DNA of 64,000 nucleotides from Euglena gracilis (GCA_039621445.1 CP154954.1:31520012-31584011), one strand, 5' to 3'. Counted from the first letter of the stretch, positions 10,444 through 23,295 are shown. Notes: generated by a model not told the origin, from the sequence alone. Program-made: numbers and translations.

Positions 10444-10707
10444 CTGAGGGAGGGGCGGGTAATGGTTGAGGGGAGGCAAACAAGCAAACTTGGGGGAAAG
10501 AGGAAAGAAAAAAGTGCCAATGAGGGGGGGGAGATCCGCAAAAAAAAACAGCAAACAAATCCCAATCCCAACACCCAAATGAAAAAAGGGTTATTTTCAA
10601 ACGTTTCATTGCCCTGTTGCTACTTGGCTTTCCAGGTTACTCCCTCGGTGTTGGTGTGTCCCAGATGTCATGGCATGTCCCATATCACAGGTGTCAAGGG
10701 GGCTCAC

Positions 10708-10876
10708 CAATGGAGGCCTTGCGAGGGGACGCGGTGGCAACGAAGTCCATCCGGCGGATGGGGCCGCAGCGCGAGAAGAAACCCCGCAGCCGCTCCTCCA
10801 CCACGGAATCATCGACGTTTGTGATGGACACCGTCCGGATCACGGACATCTCGGGCGGGCCATTGTGCGGGCTACC
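10708..10876 (-). CDS. Single-RRM RNA-binding protein, exon 1 (N-terminus)
   Basis: The coding part starts at the ATG at 10,849 and reads MSVIRTVSITNVDDSVVEER, LRGFFSRCGPIRRMDFV, ATASPRKASI, ending at ATTG|GTGAGC, phase 1. TVSITNVD is the RNP2 strand; VVEERLRGFFSRCGPI is helix 1 and the turn to beta-2. An AG acceptor at 10,877-10,878 precedes it, and the frame stays open for nine codons before the ATG, so an upstream exon (coding or 5' UTR) probably exists. A role in RNA binding is inferred from the fold; closest in layout are single-RRM Vip1/BPA1-like proteins, but I cannot assign a symbol. Confidence 0.8.
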
Positions 10877-10879
10877 CTG

Positions 10880-11320
10880 GCAGAGAACGGAACAGAATGA
10901 AAGCACAAATGAAAATGAACAACAATGTTAGAGGATGGAAGCGGCTGCGACAGAACCAGTGCTTGTTAGACTTGTTGACTCCAGAAAAGCGTATATGCTG
11001 CGAGCGTTTGGCTGCCATCTTTATTTTTTTTTAAAAGAATCCACTTTGACCATCAAAGGCCAAACAAGTTATACAAATACATTTTTGGGCAATCACATTA
11101 CCAAAAACCCATTAGTTGCAAGGACCAGGAGGGTGGGGGGTATTCAGCAAAAATATAGTAGGAGCCAATGAGTGGTGTGGTCAGATGAGGGGAGGAGAAA
11201 ACAACATGACAAAACAAAACAGCCCACTTCTTACACAAAATGAATTCTTTCAGCTGATTTGTACGTTGTTCAATTTGAAATCACAGTGATATGAAGAGCA
11301 AAAATATCTCATTTCAGTCT
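10880..11320. other. Region upstream of the RRM gene
   Basis: AT-rich with no supported exon. It should contain the RRM gene promoter and first exon (minus strand). No TATA box or other motif stands out. Confidence 0.3.
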
Positions 11321-12112
11321 GATGGATGTGTGTTGTCAGTCCGGTACACGGGCTTTTTCGATGCATTGTCAGATTGGTGTGCATTTTCAGGTCGGTGGAT
11401 GTGTGTTTTCAGGTGGGTGGATGTGTGTTTTCAGTAGTGCACGTTCGTTTTCAGTCCAGTGCGTGTGTGTGTTCAGGCCGGTGGATGTCTCAATATGCAC
11501 ATCCACCAGGCTGAAAATGGACATCCACCTGGCAACGCCCCCCCCAAAAAAAACAGTCTGAAGAATCACACCAAAGAACTTGAAACACATATCCACCCCA
11601 AAAATACACATTCATCGGCGTAAAAACGCACATCCACCAGCCTGAAAACGCACATCCATTGGACTGAAAAGCACACCCACCAGCCTGAAAACGCAAGTGT
11701 GTCAGAAAGCACACCCACCCGCCTGATACTTGTCCATCACAGACCTGAAAACGCAGACTGAAAACACACATCCAACAGAATTGAAACACACATCTACCCA
11801 ACGGAAAATGCACATCCACCGGACTGATATCGCACATTCACCAGACTGAAATTTCACATCCACCACCCTGAATACGCACAAGCACCGGCCTTGAATTCAC
11901 ACATCCACCGGACTGAAAACGCAAATCCACCAGCATGAAAACACAATCCGCTGGACTGGAAATGCACACATCAACTTGACTGGAAACACATATCCACCGA
12001 CCCGATCACAGGCATTCACCTATCTGAAGAAAACACATTTGGCACAGGAAACACACATCCACCGGCCTGAAAATGCAGCCAGAAACGCAGATGCATCAGA
12101 CTGGCAACATGG

Positions 12113-12385
12113 GAGGGGGGGGTAAAAAATCCTTTGTTTTAACCCCGATTTCTCCCCAAGAAGAAGAAAATTGTATTTTTTGTCTTTTTTTGTGTGTTTT
12201 TGGTCAGCAAGACGCCTATTTTTGTGAAGAACGGAAATTTTTTTCAGTTCTCTCCAGTGGAAAAGTGAACATCCTGGGGGACCTCCCGAAGGATTTTACA
12301 TGCAATTTGTGTGTTTTTGCGTTTATTTGCTTTTTTTGCGTCGCGTTCTTTTGAGGGTCCATATTGCGTCCCCCCCTGCTGGCAT
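12113..12385. mobile_element. Unique insertion in the minisatellite, G/C-tract borders
   Basis: A non-repeat segment with GGGAGGGGGGGG at the left and CCCCCCCTGC at the right interrupts minus-oriented minisatellite. The terminal similarity is weak beyond the homopolymer, and no target duplication is clear. Confidence 0.35.
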
Positions 12386-12434
12386 TTTCAACGCTCATCC
12401 AACGGATGGAATATGCACATCCACCGGACTGATA

Positions 12435-12437
<3 letters not shown>

Positions 12438-12486
<49 letters not shown>
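12438..12486 (+). repeat. (AC)n microsatellite
   Basis: About 24 perfect AC dinucleotides inside minus-oriented minisatellite. Confidence 0.98.
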
Positions 12487-12488
<2 letters not shown>

Positions 12489-12928
12489 AGACTGACCACT
12501 CATTTAAAACACTCGTCCACCGGACTGAAAGCACACATCCACCGACCCGAAAATGTACATCCACCGTACTGGAAACACACATCCACTAGTGTGAAAAAAA
12601 GCATTCACTTGAAAACGCACGTCCCCCGGACTGAAAATGTGCATCCACCAACCAGAAAACACATACGCACTAGAATGACCATTCGTTTAAAACACTCACC
12701 CACTCACCTGAAAACACACATCCACTGGACTGGAAACACACATCTGTTGGCCTGACAATGCACATCCACCGTACCGAAAGTGCACATCCACGGGCTGAGA
12801 ACACACATTTTCCAGACTGAAAATGCACATACACCGGCCTGAAAATCAACAACGCAGAATCACCGTACTGAAAACGCACATCCACTGCACTGAAAACGAA
12901 CGTGCACTGGACTGAAAGATGTGAATGT

Positions 12929-13722
12929 TAACTTCCCCTCTTGTCCAACGACCACTAATGTTCATCTCCGACTGGGGTGGAGGGCGGTAGCTAAAAAAGC
13001 CAATGTTCGTCTCCGGGTGGTTGTTAGACAAAGGGGTGATTTTTGTCCTTTGTTGGCCGTTTTTGCCACTGTTGACCATTTTTGGCCTTTTCACCATTTA
13101 ATAAATAAAATTATAGCCAAAAAAAACAGCCAAAAATATTCATATATCCCCATATGGTCAATATTTTTGTTATGTCATTGGCCACTTTTAAGCGTTTTTG
13201 GCCACTTTTGGTCATTTTTTGGCCACTTTTGACCACTTTTACCAAGAGTTAACCAAAATGGTCAAAAGGCCAAAAATGACCAACAGTGGCAAAAAAAAAA
13301 TGGTCAACAGGGGACAAAAACTGACCAAAAATGGCCAAAGGTGACCAAAAGTGTCCAAAAGTGACCAAACGTGGCCAAAAAAAAATACCCAAAGGTGGCC
13401 AAAAGTGGCCAAAAAAAGGTCGGCCGAGTTTTCGCCGACTTCGACGAATTTTCGTCTTTTGCACACCATTTTGGTAAATTGTAGTCATTTTTGAGAGGGC
13501 CACTGGTCTTCTTCAGCCCGATTGGGCTTTTACAGCCAGTTTGTGGTGGTCAATCCTAGCAAGTTACAAAAAAATTAAACGTAAAAAAGGGGGGAAAAGC
13601 GAAATTAATCGCACAACTCTTCACATACTCATGGGACCAACATCAGATACAAAAGGACCACTTCTGACTGGGGGGGGGGGGGTTGTTGGACAAGCAAGGT
13701 CGCTGGACAAGGGGGGGAGGTG
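12929..13722. mobile_element. C-tract inverted-repeat element, TTGTCCAACGACC type, copy 1
   Basis: The left end is ACTTCCCCTCTTGTCCAACG, and the reverse complement of the right end is ACCTCCCCCCCTTGTCCAGC. Inside are a T-rich array (about 13,030-13,245) and an A-rich array (13,255-13,420) of the TTTTGGCCA / TGGCCAAAA motif in inverted order, plus unique sequence. It interrupts the 22-bp minisatellite. No coding capacity is seen. Confidence 0.6.
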
Positions 13723-13970
13723 ATGACGGTGAATGTGCGTTGCAGGCTGGTGCACTTCGGTGGATGTGCACTTTAAAGCCGGTGGACGTATGTTTTTAAG
13801 TATGGATGTGCGTTTTCAGTCCGGTGGATGTGCTTTTTTTTATGCCAGTGCATGTGTTTTGCAAACCGGTGCACTTTGATGGATGAAGGTTATCAGTCTG
13901 GTGTATGTGCGTTATCAGGCTGCTGGATGTGCATGTTCAGTGCGGTGGATTTGCATTTGCTGGCATGTGT

Positions 13971-14564
13971 ACCTCCCCCCCCCCTTGTCCAACGACCACT
14001 AATGTTCGTCTCTGACCGGGGGGGCGGTCGCTAAAATGGCCAATGTTCGTCTCCGACCAAGGGGGGTGGTCGTTAGACAAGCGGGGTGGACCCCAAGTCG
14101 GAGGAAAATTTACCATAGATGGGGTATATGGCCATTTTTGGGCTGTTTTTGGCCATTTATGCTATTCCTTGACAACGGTTGGCCACTTTTGGCCATTTTT
14201 GGACATTTTTGGGACACTTTTGGGAATTTTTAGACATTTTTGACCGCTTTTCGTCATGTTTGGTCGCTTTTGGCCACTTTTGGCAACTGTTGGCTACACT
14301 TTGGCCCCCTTTGCCCATTTTTGGCCACTTTAGGCTGTTTTTGGTTACTTTTGGCCATTTTTGCCTTATTTTTGCTATTTTTGGCAGCTTTTTGGGCACT
14401 TTTGGCCATCCTTTGCCCATTTTAGGCCATTTTGGGCTATTTTTGACGGTGTTTAGCCAACTTTTAGCAATTTTGGCCGAACCAACATCGTATACAAAAA
14501 GATCGTCTCTGACCGGGGGGGTGGTCGTTAGACAAGCCCAGTCGTTGGACAAGGGGGGGGGGGG
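13971..14564. mobile_element. C-tract inverted-repeat element, TTGTCCAACGACC type, copy 2
   Basis: The left end is TA|CCTCCCCCCCCCCC then TTGTCCAACGACC; the right end reads GGTC-type sequence, GTCGTTGGACAAGG, a G tract, then TA. TA flanks both ends. The interior is T-rich TTTTGGCCA repeats (14,130-14,470). Again it sits in the 22-bp minisatellite. Confidence 0.65.
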
Positions 14565-17340
14565 TATTTTTGATTTCAGGACAAATGGCGGTGTGGAGGA
14601 TGGATGCACGTTTCCAGGCTAGTGCAGGTGTGTTTGGAGGCCCGTGCATTCCGGTGGATGTGCACTTTCAGGTGGCTGGATTTCAGTCTGGTGGATGTGT
14701 GTTCTCGGACTGGAGGCTTTGCGTTTGCAAACCAGTGGATGTTGCAGGCTGGTGAATGGCACTTCGGTGGATGTGTGTTTTCAGATGGGTGGATTTGCGT
14801 TTTCGGACTGAAAATACTCATCCACCAGCCTGAGAAGGTTCATCCACTTGTCTGGAAATAGCAAAAGCACATGCACCAATCTTAAAGCACACATCCACTG
14901 GCCTGAATCAAACCGGTAGGTGTGCGCTTTCAACCCGGTGGATGTGCATTTTCAGTCCGGTGGATGCGCTTTTCAGGTGGGTGGACATGTGTTTTCAGTC
15001 TGGTGGATGTGCGCTTTCAGGTCAGTTTGTGTGCGTTTTCAGGTGTGTGGATGTACGTTTCCAGCCTGTGGATGCGCACTTTCAATCTGGTGGATGTGTG
15101 TTTTCAGACCGTGCCTTTCCAGGCTGGTGCGTGTGAATTTCGTAGGTGGATGTGTATTTCCAGACAGTTGTATATGCTTTTGCAAACCAGCACATCCTTG
15201 GATGTGCGTTTTCAATCTGCTGACTCCAGTAGATGTGCACTTTCAGGTGGCTGGATGTGTGTTTTCAGACCGGTGGATGTGCGTTTTCAGGCCGGTGGGT
15301 GTGTGCTTTCGGTCCGGTGTATGTGTATTCTCAGTTCAGTGGATATGTGTTTTCAGTCAGGTGGATGTGCCTTTTTAGTCCGGTGGATGTGCCTTTTTAG
15401 TCCGGTGGACGTGCGTGTTCAGTCAGGTGGATATGCATTTTCAGTCTGCTGGATGTGTGTTTTCTTTCCGGGTGGATGTGCGTTCTCAGTCCAGTGGATG
15501 TGCTTTTTTAGTCCGGTGGATGTGCATTTGCAGTCCAGTGGATGTGCGCTTCAGGCTGGTGGATGTGTGTTTTCAGTCCGGTGGACGAGCTTTTTCATTC
15601 CGGTGGATGTGCATTTTCAGGTGGCTGTATGTGCATATTCAGGTGTGTGGATGTGGGATATCAGTCCAGTTGATGTGCGTGAACGCGTACAGCATGGTGG
15701 ATGTGTGTCTTCAGTCCGGCGGATGTGTGTTTTCAGGCCGGTGGATGTGCGTTTAATCCGCTAGATGTGCATTTTTAGGGGGGGTGGATGTGTGATTTCA
15801 GTCCGGTTGATGTACGTGTGTGTCTTCAGTCCGGTGGACGTGCGTTTTCAGTCTGGTGGATGTGTGTTTTCAGTCCGCTAGATGTGCTTTCTCAGGTGGG
15901 TGGATATGCGGCTTCAGTCCGGTGGATGTGCGTTTTCAGTCCGGCGGATGTGCGTTTTTAGTCTGGCTAATGTGTGTTTTAAGGTCGGTGGACGTGCGGT
16001 TTCAGTCCGGTGGATGTGCGTTTTCGGGTCGGTGGATGTGCGTTTTCAGTCCGGTGTATGTGCAGTTTGGCGAGGTGGATGTTCATTTTAAGTCTGGCTG
16101 ATGTGTGTTTTCAGTCTGGTGGATAAGTGTTTGCAGGTCCTGAAAACCCACATCTGAGTGATGTGGGTTTTCAGGTGGGCGAAGATGTGGGGGGATCTGG
16201 ATGTGCTTTTTTCAGTCCGGTGGATGTGTGTTTTCAGTTTCATGGATATCCGCTTCCAGTCCGGTGGATGTGCGTCTTCGGTGCGTGTATGTGCTTTTTC
16301 AGTCCGGTGGATGTGGGACTTCAGCACCGTGGACGTATATTTTAAGTCCCGTGGATGTACGGTCTCAGCTTGGTGTATGTGTCCTCAATCCGGTGGATGT
16401 GTGTTTTCAGTCTGGAAAATGTGCCTTTTCAGGTGGGAGGATGTGCGTTTTTAGTCCAGTGGATGTGCGTCTTCAGTCCGGAGGATGTGCGTTTTCAGGT
16501 CGGTGGATGCGAGTTTTCAGGTAAGTGGATGTCCGTTTTCAGGTCAATGGATGTGCATTTTCAGTGCTGTGGACGTGCGTCTTCAGTCTAGTGGATGTCC
16601 ATTTTCAGGTCGGTGGATGCGAGTTTTCAGTCCGGTGGATGTGTATTTTCAGTCCGTTAGATGTACACTTTCAATCCATTGGGTGTGTGTTCAGTTAGGT
16701 GGATGTGTGTTTTCAGTTGAGTGCACGTGTGTTTTCAGTCCGGTGGAGTGTGCTTCAGTGAGGTGGAAGTGTGTTTTCAGTGAGGTGGATATGTGTTTTC
16801 AGTCCTGTGAACGTGCGTCAAAGCGGTGGATGTGCGTTTTCAGTGAGGTGAATGTGTTTTCTCAGTCCGGTGGATGTGCGTTATCAGTCCGGTGGATGTG
16901 TGTTTTCAGTCAGGTAGATGTGCATATTCAGTTCGGTGGATGTACGTTTTCATTATGGTGGCTGTTCATTTTGCGGTGTATGTGTGTTTTCAGTCCGGAT
17001 GTGTGTTTTCAGTCCCGTGGATGAGCATTTTCAGTCAGGTAGATGTGCGTTTTCAGTCTGGTGGATGTGTGCTTTCAGTCCAGTGCACGTGTGTTTCCAG
17101 TCTGGTGGATGTGCATTTTCAGTCCGGTGGATTTGTCAGGTGGGTGGATATGCGTTTTCAGTCCGGTGGACATTGTGTGTGCATATGCAGTCCGGTGGAC
17201 GTGTGTGTGCATATGCAGTCCGGTGGACGTGTGTTCTCAATCCGGTGGATATACAGTTTCAGTCAGGTGGATATACGGTTTCAGTCCGATGGACGTGCGT
17301 TCTCAGGTGGGTGAATGTGCGTGTTCAGTCCGGTGGATGT

Positions 17341-17569
17341 AAACCCCCCTCCCAAATAACACCCCCCCAAATAACACCCCCCCCCAAATAACACACCCCC
17401 CCCCTCGGGGGCCGATTTCGAGCGCCCAAATAACACACCCCCCTGTTTTCCTTTGGTTTTCCATATAAAAATAACACACACACCCAAATAACACCCCCCC
17501 CCTTGGGGCCCCAGATCGGGTGCCCAAATAACACACCGGGGGGGGGGGGTGTTATTTGGGGGGGGGGGT
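17341..17569. mobile_element. C-tract element with TA target duplication (AATAACACC type)
   Basis: Left: GGATG-TA|AACCCCCCTCCCAAATAACA. Right: GTGTTATTTGGGGGGGGGG|TA-CGTTTTCAG. Removing the insert and one TA restores the minisatellite unit GGATGTACGTTTTCAG exactly, so the insertion site and the 2-bp TA duplication can be read directly. About 230 bp, with internal further AAATAACACCCC copies. No coding capacity. Confidence 0.75.
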
Positions 17570-18626
17570 ACGTTTTCAGTCCGGTGGATGTGCATTTTCA
17601 GTCCGGTGGATGTGCATTTTGAGTCCGGTGGATGTTCGTTTCTGTCCGGTGGATGTGCATTTTCAGTCTGGTGGATGTGCGTTTTCAGTCTGGTGGATGT
17701 GCGTGTTCAGTCCGATGGATGTGCGTTTTCAGGTGGGTGGATGTACGTTCTGAGTCCGGTTGACGTGTGTGTGCGTATGTTTTCCGGTGGATGTGCATTT
17801 TCAGTCCGGTGGATGTGCATTTGAGTCTGGTGGATGTTCGTTTCTGTCCGGTGGATGTGCATTTTCAGTCTGGTGGATGTGCGTTTTCAGTCTGGTGGAT
17901 GTGCGTTTTCAGTCTGGTGGATGTGCGTGTTCAGTCCGATGGATGTGAGTTTTCAGGTGGGTGGATGTACGTTCTGAGTCCGGTTGACGTGTGTGTGCAT
18001 CTGTTTACCGGTGGATGTGCGTTTTCAGTCCGCTGGGTGTGCATTTTCAGCACGATGGTTGTGTGTTTTCAGTCCGGTGGATGTGAGTCTTCAGTCTGGT
18101 GAATGTGTGTTTTGAGTCCGGTGGATGTGCGTTATCAGTCTGGTGGACATGTGTCTTCAATCCGGTGGGTGTATGTCTTCAGTGAGGCGGACGTGTGTTT
18201 TCAGTCCGGTGGATGTGCATTTCCAGTCCGATGAATGTGTGTTTTCAGTCCGGTGGATGTGCTCTTTCAGTCTGGTGGATGAGCACTTTCAGTCCGGTGG
18301 ATGTGGGTTTTCGGGCCATTGGATGTACGTTCTTAGTCCGGTGGATGTGTGTTCAGTGCGGTGGATGTGCTTATTCAATTGACAGAATGTGTCTCTTCAG
18401 TCCAGTGGATGTGCGTTTTCATTGAGGTGAACGTGTGTTTTCAGTCGGTTGATGACTGTTTTCAGTGCGGTGGATGTACATTTTCTGTCAGGTGGACGTG
18501 TGCTTTCATTCTGGTGGATATGTGTCTTCACTCCACTGGACGTGCGTCTTCAGTACGGTGGATGTGCCTTTTCAGTCTGGTGGATATGTGTTATCAGTCC
18601 GCAGGACGTGTGTTTTCTGCACATAT

Positions 18627-19416
18627 GGCATAAAGTCAGGCCCCCTTACCCAGGTAAGGGGTGGGTAAGGGGTGGGTAAGGGGTGGGTAAGGGGTGGGTA
18701 AGGGGTGGGTAAGGGGTGGGTAAGGGGTGGGTAAGGGGTGGGTAAGGGGTGGGTAAGGGGTGGGTAAGGGGGGGGTAAGGGGTGGGTAGGGGGGGGGGAA
18801 GGGGTGGGTAAGGGTGGGTTAAGGGTTGGGTAAGGGGTGGGTAAGGGGTGGGTAAGAGGGGTTGGGGGGGTGAGAATGAAGTGTATGGGGATGTTGTTTA
18901 TTATGTTGGTTGACAAAATCCGCTCTTTGCCCTCAAAATCGACCAAAGACGAGGATGAGGTTTATTTTTTTGCCGGGGGGGGGGTCCGGGGGGGGGGGCG
19001 GGACCCCCCCCCCCGGGCAATGGAGCAGTTCAATGGGTCCCCCTCCTTGCCATCAAAATGGGGCAGAGACGGGGATGAGGTTTTTTTTTTTTGCCGGGGG
19101 GGGGGGGTCCGGGGGGGGGGGCGGGTGCCCCCCCCCCCGGGCAATGGAGCAGTTCAATGGGTCCCGCTACTTGCCATCAAAATGATGCATCCGAAATATT
19201 TTTGTCCCAAATGACTTGGGGTAAGGGGTGGGTAAGGGGTGGGTAAGGGGTGGGTAAGGGGTGGGTAAGGGGTGGGTAAGGGGTGGGTAAGGGGTGGGTA
19301 AGGGGTGGGTAAGGGGTGGGTAAGGGGTGGGTAAGGGGTGGGTAAGGGGTGGGTAAGGGGTGGGTAAGGGGTGGGTAAGGGGTAAGGGGGTGGTAAGGGG
19401 GCTTCACTTTGTGCCA
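18627..19416. mobile_element. Inverted-repeat insertion carrying 11-bp minisatellites
   Basis: The left end TGGCATAAAGTCAGGCCCCC and the reverse complement of the right end TGGCACAAAGTGAAGCCCCC are about 80% identical over 25 bp, continuing into CTTACC. The interior is GGGTAAGGGGT (11 bp) arrays at about 18,650-18,870 and 19,217-19,395, around a twice-repeated block of about 125 bp (18,915-19,170) containing TTGCC, G tracts and GGGCAATGGAGCAGTTCAAT. It splits the 22-bp minisatellite. Confidence 0.6.
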
Positions 19417-21684
19417 TGACTCGTTTTCTGTCCGGTGGAGGTGTGTCTTCAGCCCGGTGGATGTGTGTTTTCAGTCTGGTGGATGTGTGTTTTCAGTGCG
19501 GTGGATGTGCGTTTTTTAGTCCGGTGGATGTGTGTCCTCAGTCCAGTGGATGTGTGTTTTCAGTCCGGTGGAAATGTGTGTTTTCAGTTTGGTGGATGTG
19601 CGTTTTCAGTGAGGTGGATGTGTGTTTTCAGTCTGCTGGATATGCGTTATCAATCCGGTGAGGTGGGTTTTCAGTCCGGTGGATGTGCAGTATGAGTCCA
19701 GTGAACGTGTGTTTTCTGTCCGGTGGATGTGCGTTTTCAGTCTGGTGGATGTGCGTTTTCAGTCTGGTGGATGTTCGTTTTCAGTGAGGTGGATGTGCGT
19801 TTTCAGTCCGGTCGATGTTCATTTTCAGTCCGGTGGGTGTGCGCTTTCAGTACGGTGGATGTGTGTTTTCTGTGCGATGGATGTGTGATTTCAGTCCACT
19901 GAATATGCGTTTTCAGTCAGGTGGATGTGCGTTTTCAGTCCGGCATATGTGTTTTCAGTCCAGTGGATGTGCATTTTCAGTCCGGTGGATGTGTGTTCAG
20001 TCCGGTGATTGTTCGTTTTCAGTCCGGTGGATGTGCCTCTTCAGTCCGGTGGATGTGCGTTTTCAGTCCGGTGGATGTACGTTTTCAGTCCGGTGGGCGT
20101 ACGTTTTAAGTTCGGTGGATGTAGGTTTGCAGTGCGGTGGATGTGCCTTTTCAGCAAAATGGATGTGTGATTTCAGTCCACTGGTTGTGCACTTTCAGTA
20201 CGCTGGATGTGTGTTTTCTGTCCGGTGGATATGTGATTTCATCCACTGGATGTGCGTTTTCAGTTCGGTGGATGTATGTTTTCAGTCCGAATTGTGTGTT
20301 TTCAGTCCAGTGGATGTGCATTTTCAGTCTGGTGGATGTGTGTTCAGTCCGGTGATTGTTCGTTTTCAGTCCGGTGGGTGTGCCTTCAGTCCGGTGGATG
20401 TGTGTTTTCAGTCCAGTGGACTTGTGCTTTCAGTCCGCTGGGCGTACGTTTTAAGTCCGGTGGATGTGGGTTTGCGGTGCGGTGGATGTGTGTTATCAAT
20501 CCGGTGGATGTGCGTTTTTTGTCTGGTGGATATGCGTTATCAGTCCGGTGGATGTGTGTTTTCAGTCCGATGGACGTGCACCTTCAGTCCGGTGCATGTG
20601 TGATTCAGTCTTGTGGATGTGCGTTTTCAGTCCAGTGGATGTGTGTTTAATTCGGGAGGATGTGTGTTTTCAGTACGGTAGATGTAGACTTTGAGTCCGG
20701 TGGATTTTCATTTTTAGTCTGGTGGAGGTTCATTTTCAGTCCGGTGGATATTCATTTTCAGCTTGGTGAACGTTCATTGCAATTCCACTGGATGTGTGTT
20801 TTAAGTCCGGTGGATGTTTGTTTTCAGTCCGGTGGATATGCGCTTTCCGTGAACGTGTGTCTTCAATCCGGTGGATGTGCGGTTTCAGTCCGGTGGATGT
20901 TCATTTTCAGTCCGGTGGATGTGCACTTTCTGTCCGGTCGATGTAGCGTTTTCAGTCCGGTGGATGTGTGTCTTCAGTCTGGTGGATGTGTGTTCAGTCC
21001 GGTGGGTGAACATCTTCAATCCGGTGAATGTTCATTTTCAGTCCCGTAGATATGTGTTTTCAGTGCGGTGGATGTGCGCATTCAGTGCGGGGTGTGCATT
21101 TTCAGTCCGGTGGATGTGTGCTTTCAGGTCGGTGGACATGCGCTTTAAGTCCGGTGAATATGTGTTTTCAGTCCAGTCGATGTACAACTTGAGTCCGAAT
21201 GTATGAGTGGATGTTCGTTTTCAGTCTGCTGTGTGTGGTTTTTCAGTTCGGTAGCTGTGCGCTTTCAGTCCGGTGCAGGTATGTTTTCGGTCCGATGGAT
21301 ATGCGCTTTCAGTCCGGTGGATGTGTGTTTTCAGTCCGGTGGATGTGTGTTTTCAGTCCGGTGGATGTGCATTTTCAGTTGAGTGGATGTGCTGTATCAG
21401 TCTGGTTAACGTCCGTTTTCTGTCTGGTGGGTGTGTTTGCAGTTCGGTGGATGTTTGTTTTCAGTCCTGTGGATGTATGTTTTCAGTTCCGTGGATGTTC
21501 ATTTTCATTCCGGTGGATGTACGTTTTCAGTGTGGTGGATCTGCGTTTTCAGTCCGGTGAATGTTTGTTTTCAGTCAGGTGTATGTATATTTTCAGGTCG
21601 CGGGACATGCGTTTTAAGTCCGGTGAACGTGCGTTTTCAGTCTGTTGGATGTGTGTTTTCATTCCGGCGCATGTGCATTTTCAG

Positions 21685-22476
21685 TCTGGTGGATGTGCGG
21701 TATCAGTCTCGTGGACGTGCGTTTACAGGTCGGTGGATGTGTGTCTTCAGTCCGGTGGATGTGCGTGTTCTGTCCGGTGGATGTGTGTGTTCAGTCCGCT
21801 GGATGTGCGTTTCAGTCCGGTGGGTCTGTGTTTTCAAGTCGGTGGTTGTGCACTTTCAGTCTGGTGGATGTGTGTTTTCAGTCAAGTGGATGTTCATTTT
21901 CAGTACAGTTTATTTGTGTTTTCAGTCCGGTGGATGTGTGTTTTCAGTCCAGTGGATGTGTGTTTTTAGTTTTGGTGTATTTGCATTTTCAGTCCGGTGT
22001 ACACGTGCGTTCAATCTGGTGGATGTGCGTTTTCAGTCTGGTGGATGTGTGTTTTCAGTCCGGTGGATGTGCGTTTTCAGTCTGGTGGATGTGCGGTATC
22101 AGTCTCGTGGACGTGCGTTTACAGGTCGGTGGATGTGTGTCTTCAGTCCGGTGGATGTGCGTGTTCTGTCCGGTGGATGTGTGTGTTCAGTCCGCTGGAT
22201 GTGCGTTTCAGTCCGGTGGGTCTGTGTTTTCAAGTCGGTGGTTGTGCACTTTCAGTCTGGTGGATGTGTGTTTTCAGTCAAGTGGATGTTCATTTTCAGT
22301 ACAGTTTATTTGTGTTTTCAGTCCGGTGGATGTGTGTTTTCAGTCCAGTGGATGTGTGTTTTTAGTTTTGGTGTATTTGCATTTTCAGTCCGGTGTACAC
22401 GTGCGTTCAATCTGGTGGATGTGCGTTTTCAGTCTGGTGGATGTGTGTTTTCAGTCCGGTGGATGTGCGTTTTCAG
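21685..22476 (+). repeat. 396-bp tandem duplication within the minisatellite
   Basis: Two adjacent, apparently identical 396-bp blocks (21,685-22,080 and 22,081-22,476), each 18 units of 22 bp, recognised by shared variants such as GTGCGGTATCAGTCTCGTGG and TTTAGTTTTGGTGTATTTGC. Confidence 0.85.
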
Positions 22477-23295
22477 TCCGTGCATTTCCAGGCTGGTGCA
22501 TATGCATTTTTCAGGCCACTGGATGTGTGTTTTAAGTCTGGTGGATGTGCGGTTTAACGTCCTGTGTATATATTTTTAGTCCGGTGTATGTGTGTTTTCA
22601 GTCCGCTAAATGTGCATTTTCAGTCTGGTGGGTGTGTGCTTTCAAGTTGGTGGTTGTGCACTTTCAGTCTGGTGGATGTGTGTTTTCAGTCAGGTGGATG
22701 TTCACTTTCAGTCAAGTGGACGTGCATCAGTCCGGTGAATGTGCATTTCAGACGGTTGGATGTGCTTTTTGAGTTGAGTGGATGTGCATTTTCAGTCTTG
22801 TGGTTGTGCGTTTTCTGTCCGGTGGACATGTGCTTTCAATCCGGTGGATGTGTGTTTTCAGTCTGGTGGATGTGCATTGTGTTCAGGTTGACGGATGTGA
22901 GTTTCGAGTCCGGTGAATGTGTGTTTTCTGTCAGGTGGATGTGTGTTTTCAGTCAGGTGGATGTGCCTTTTCAGTCTGGTGGATGTGTGTTTTCAGGTCG
23001 GTGGAGTGTATTTTGATATGGAGGATGCGTGTTTTCAGTAGTCCGGTAAATCAGGTGTGTGTGTGTCTGTGTGTGTGTCTTCAGTCAGGTGGATGTTCAT
23101 TTTCAGTCTAGTAGACGTGCATCAATCCCGTCAAGCCAGTACGGTGGATGTGCGTTTTCAGTCCGGTGGACGTGTACTTTCAATCTGGTGGATGTGAATT
23201 TTTAGTCCGGTGGATGTGCGTCTTCAGTCCGGTGGATGTGTGTTTGCAGTGCGGTGACTGTGCGTCTTCAGTTCGGTGACTGTGTGTCTTCAATC

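Noticed and set aside
18572-19417. Minus-strand [11 protein letters not shown] proline-rich frames
   Set aside because: Produced by the 11-bp GGGTAAGGGGT minisatellite.
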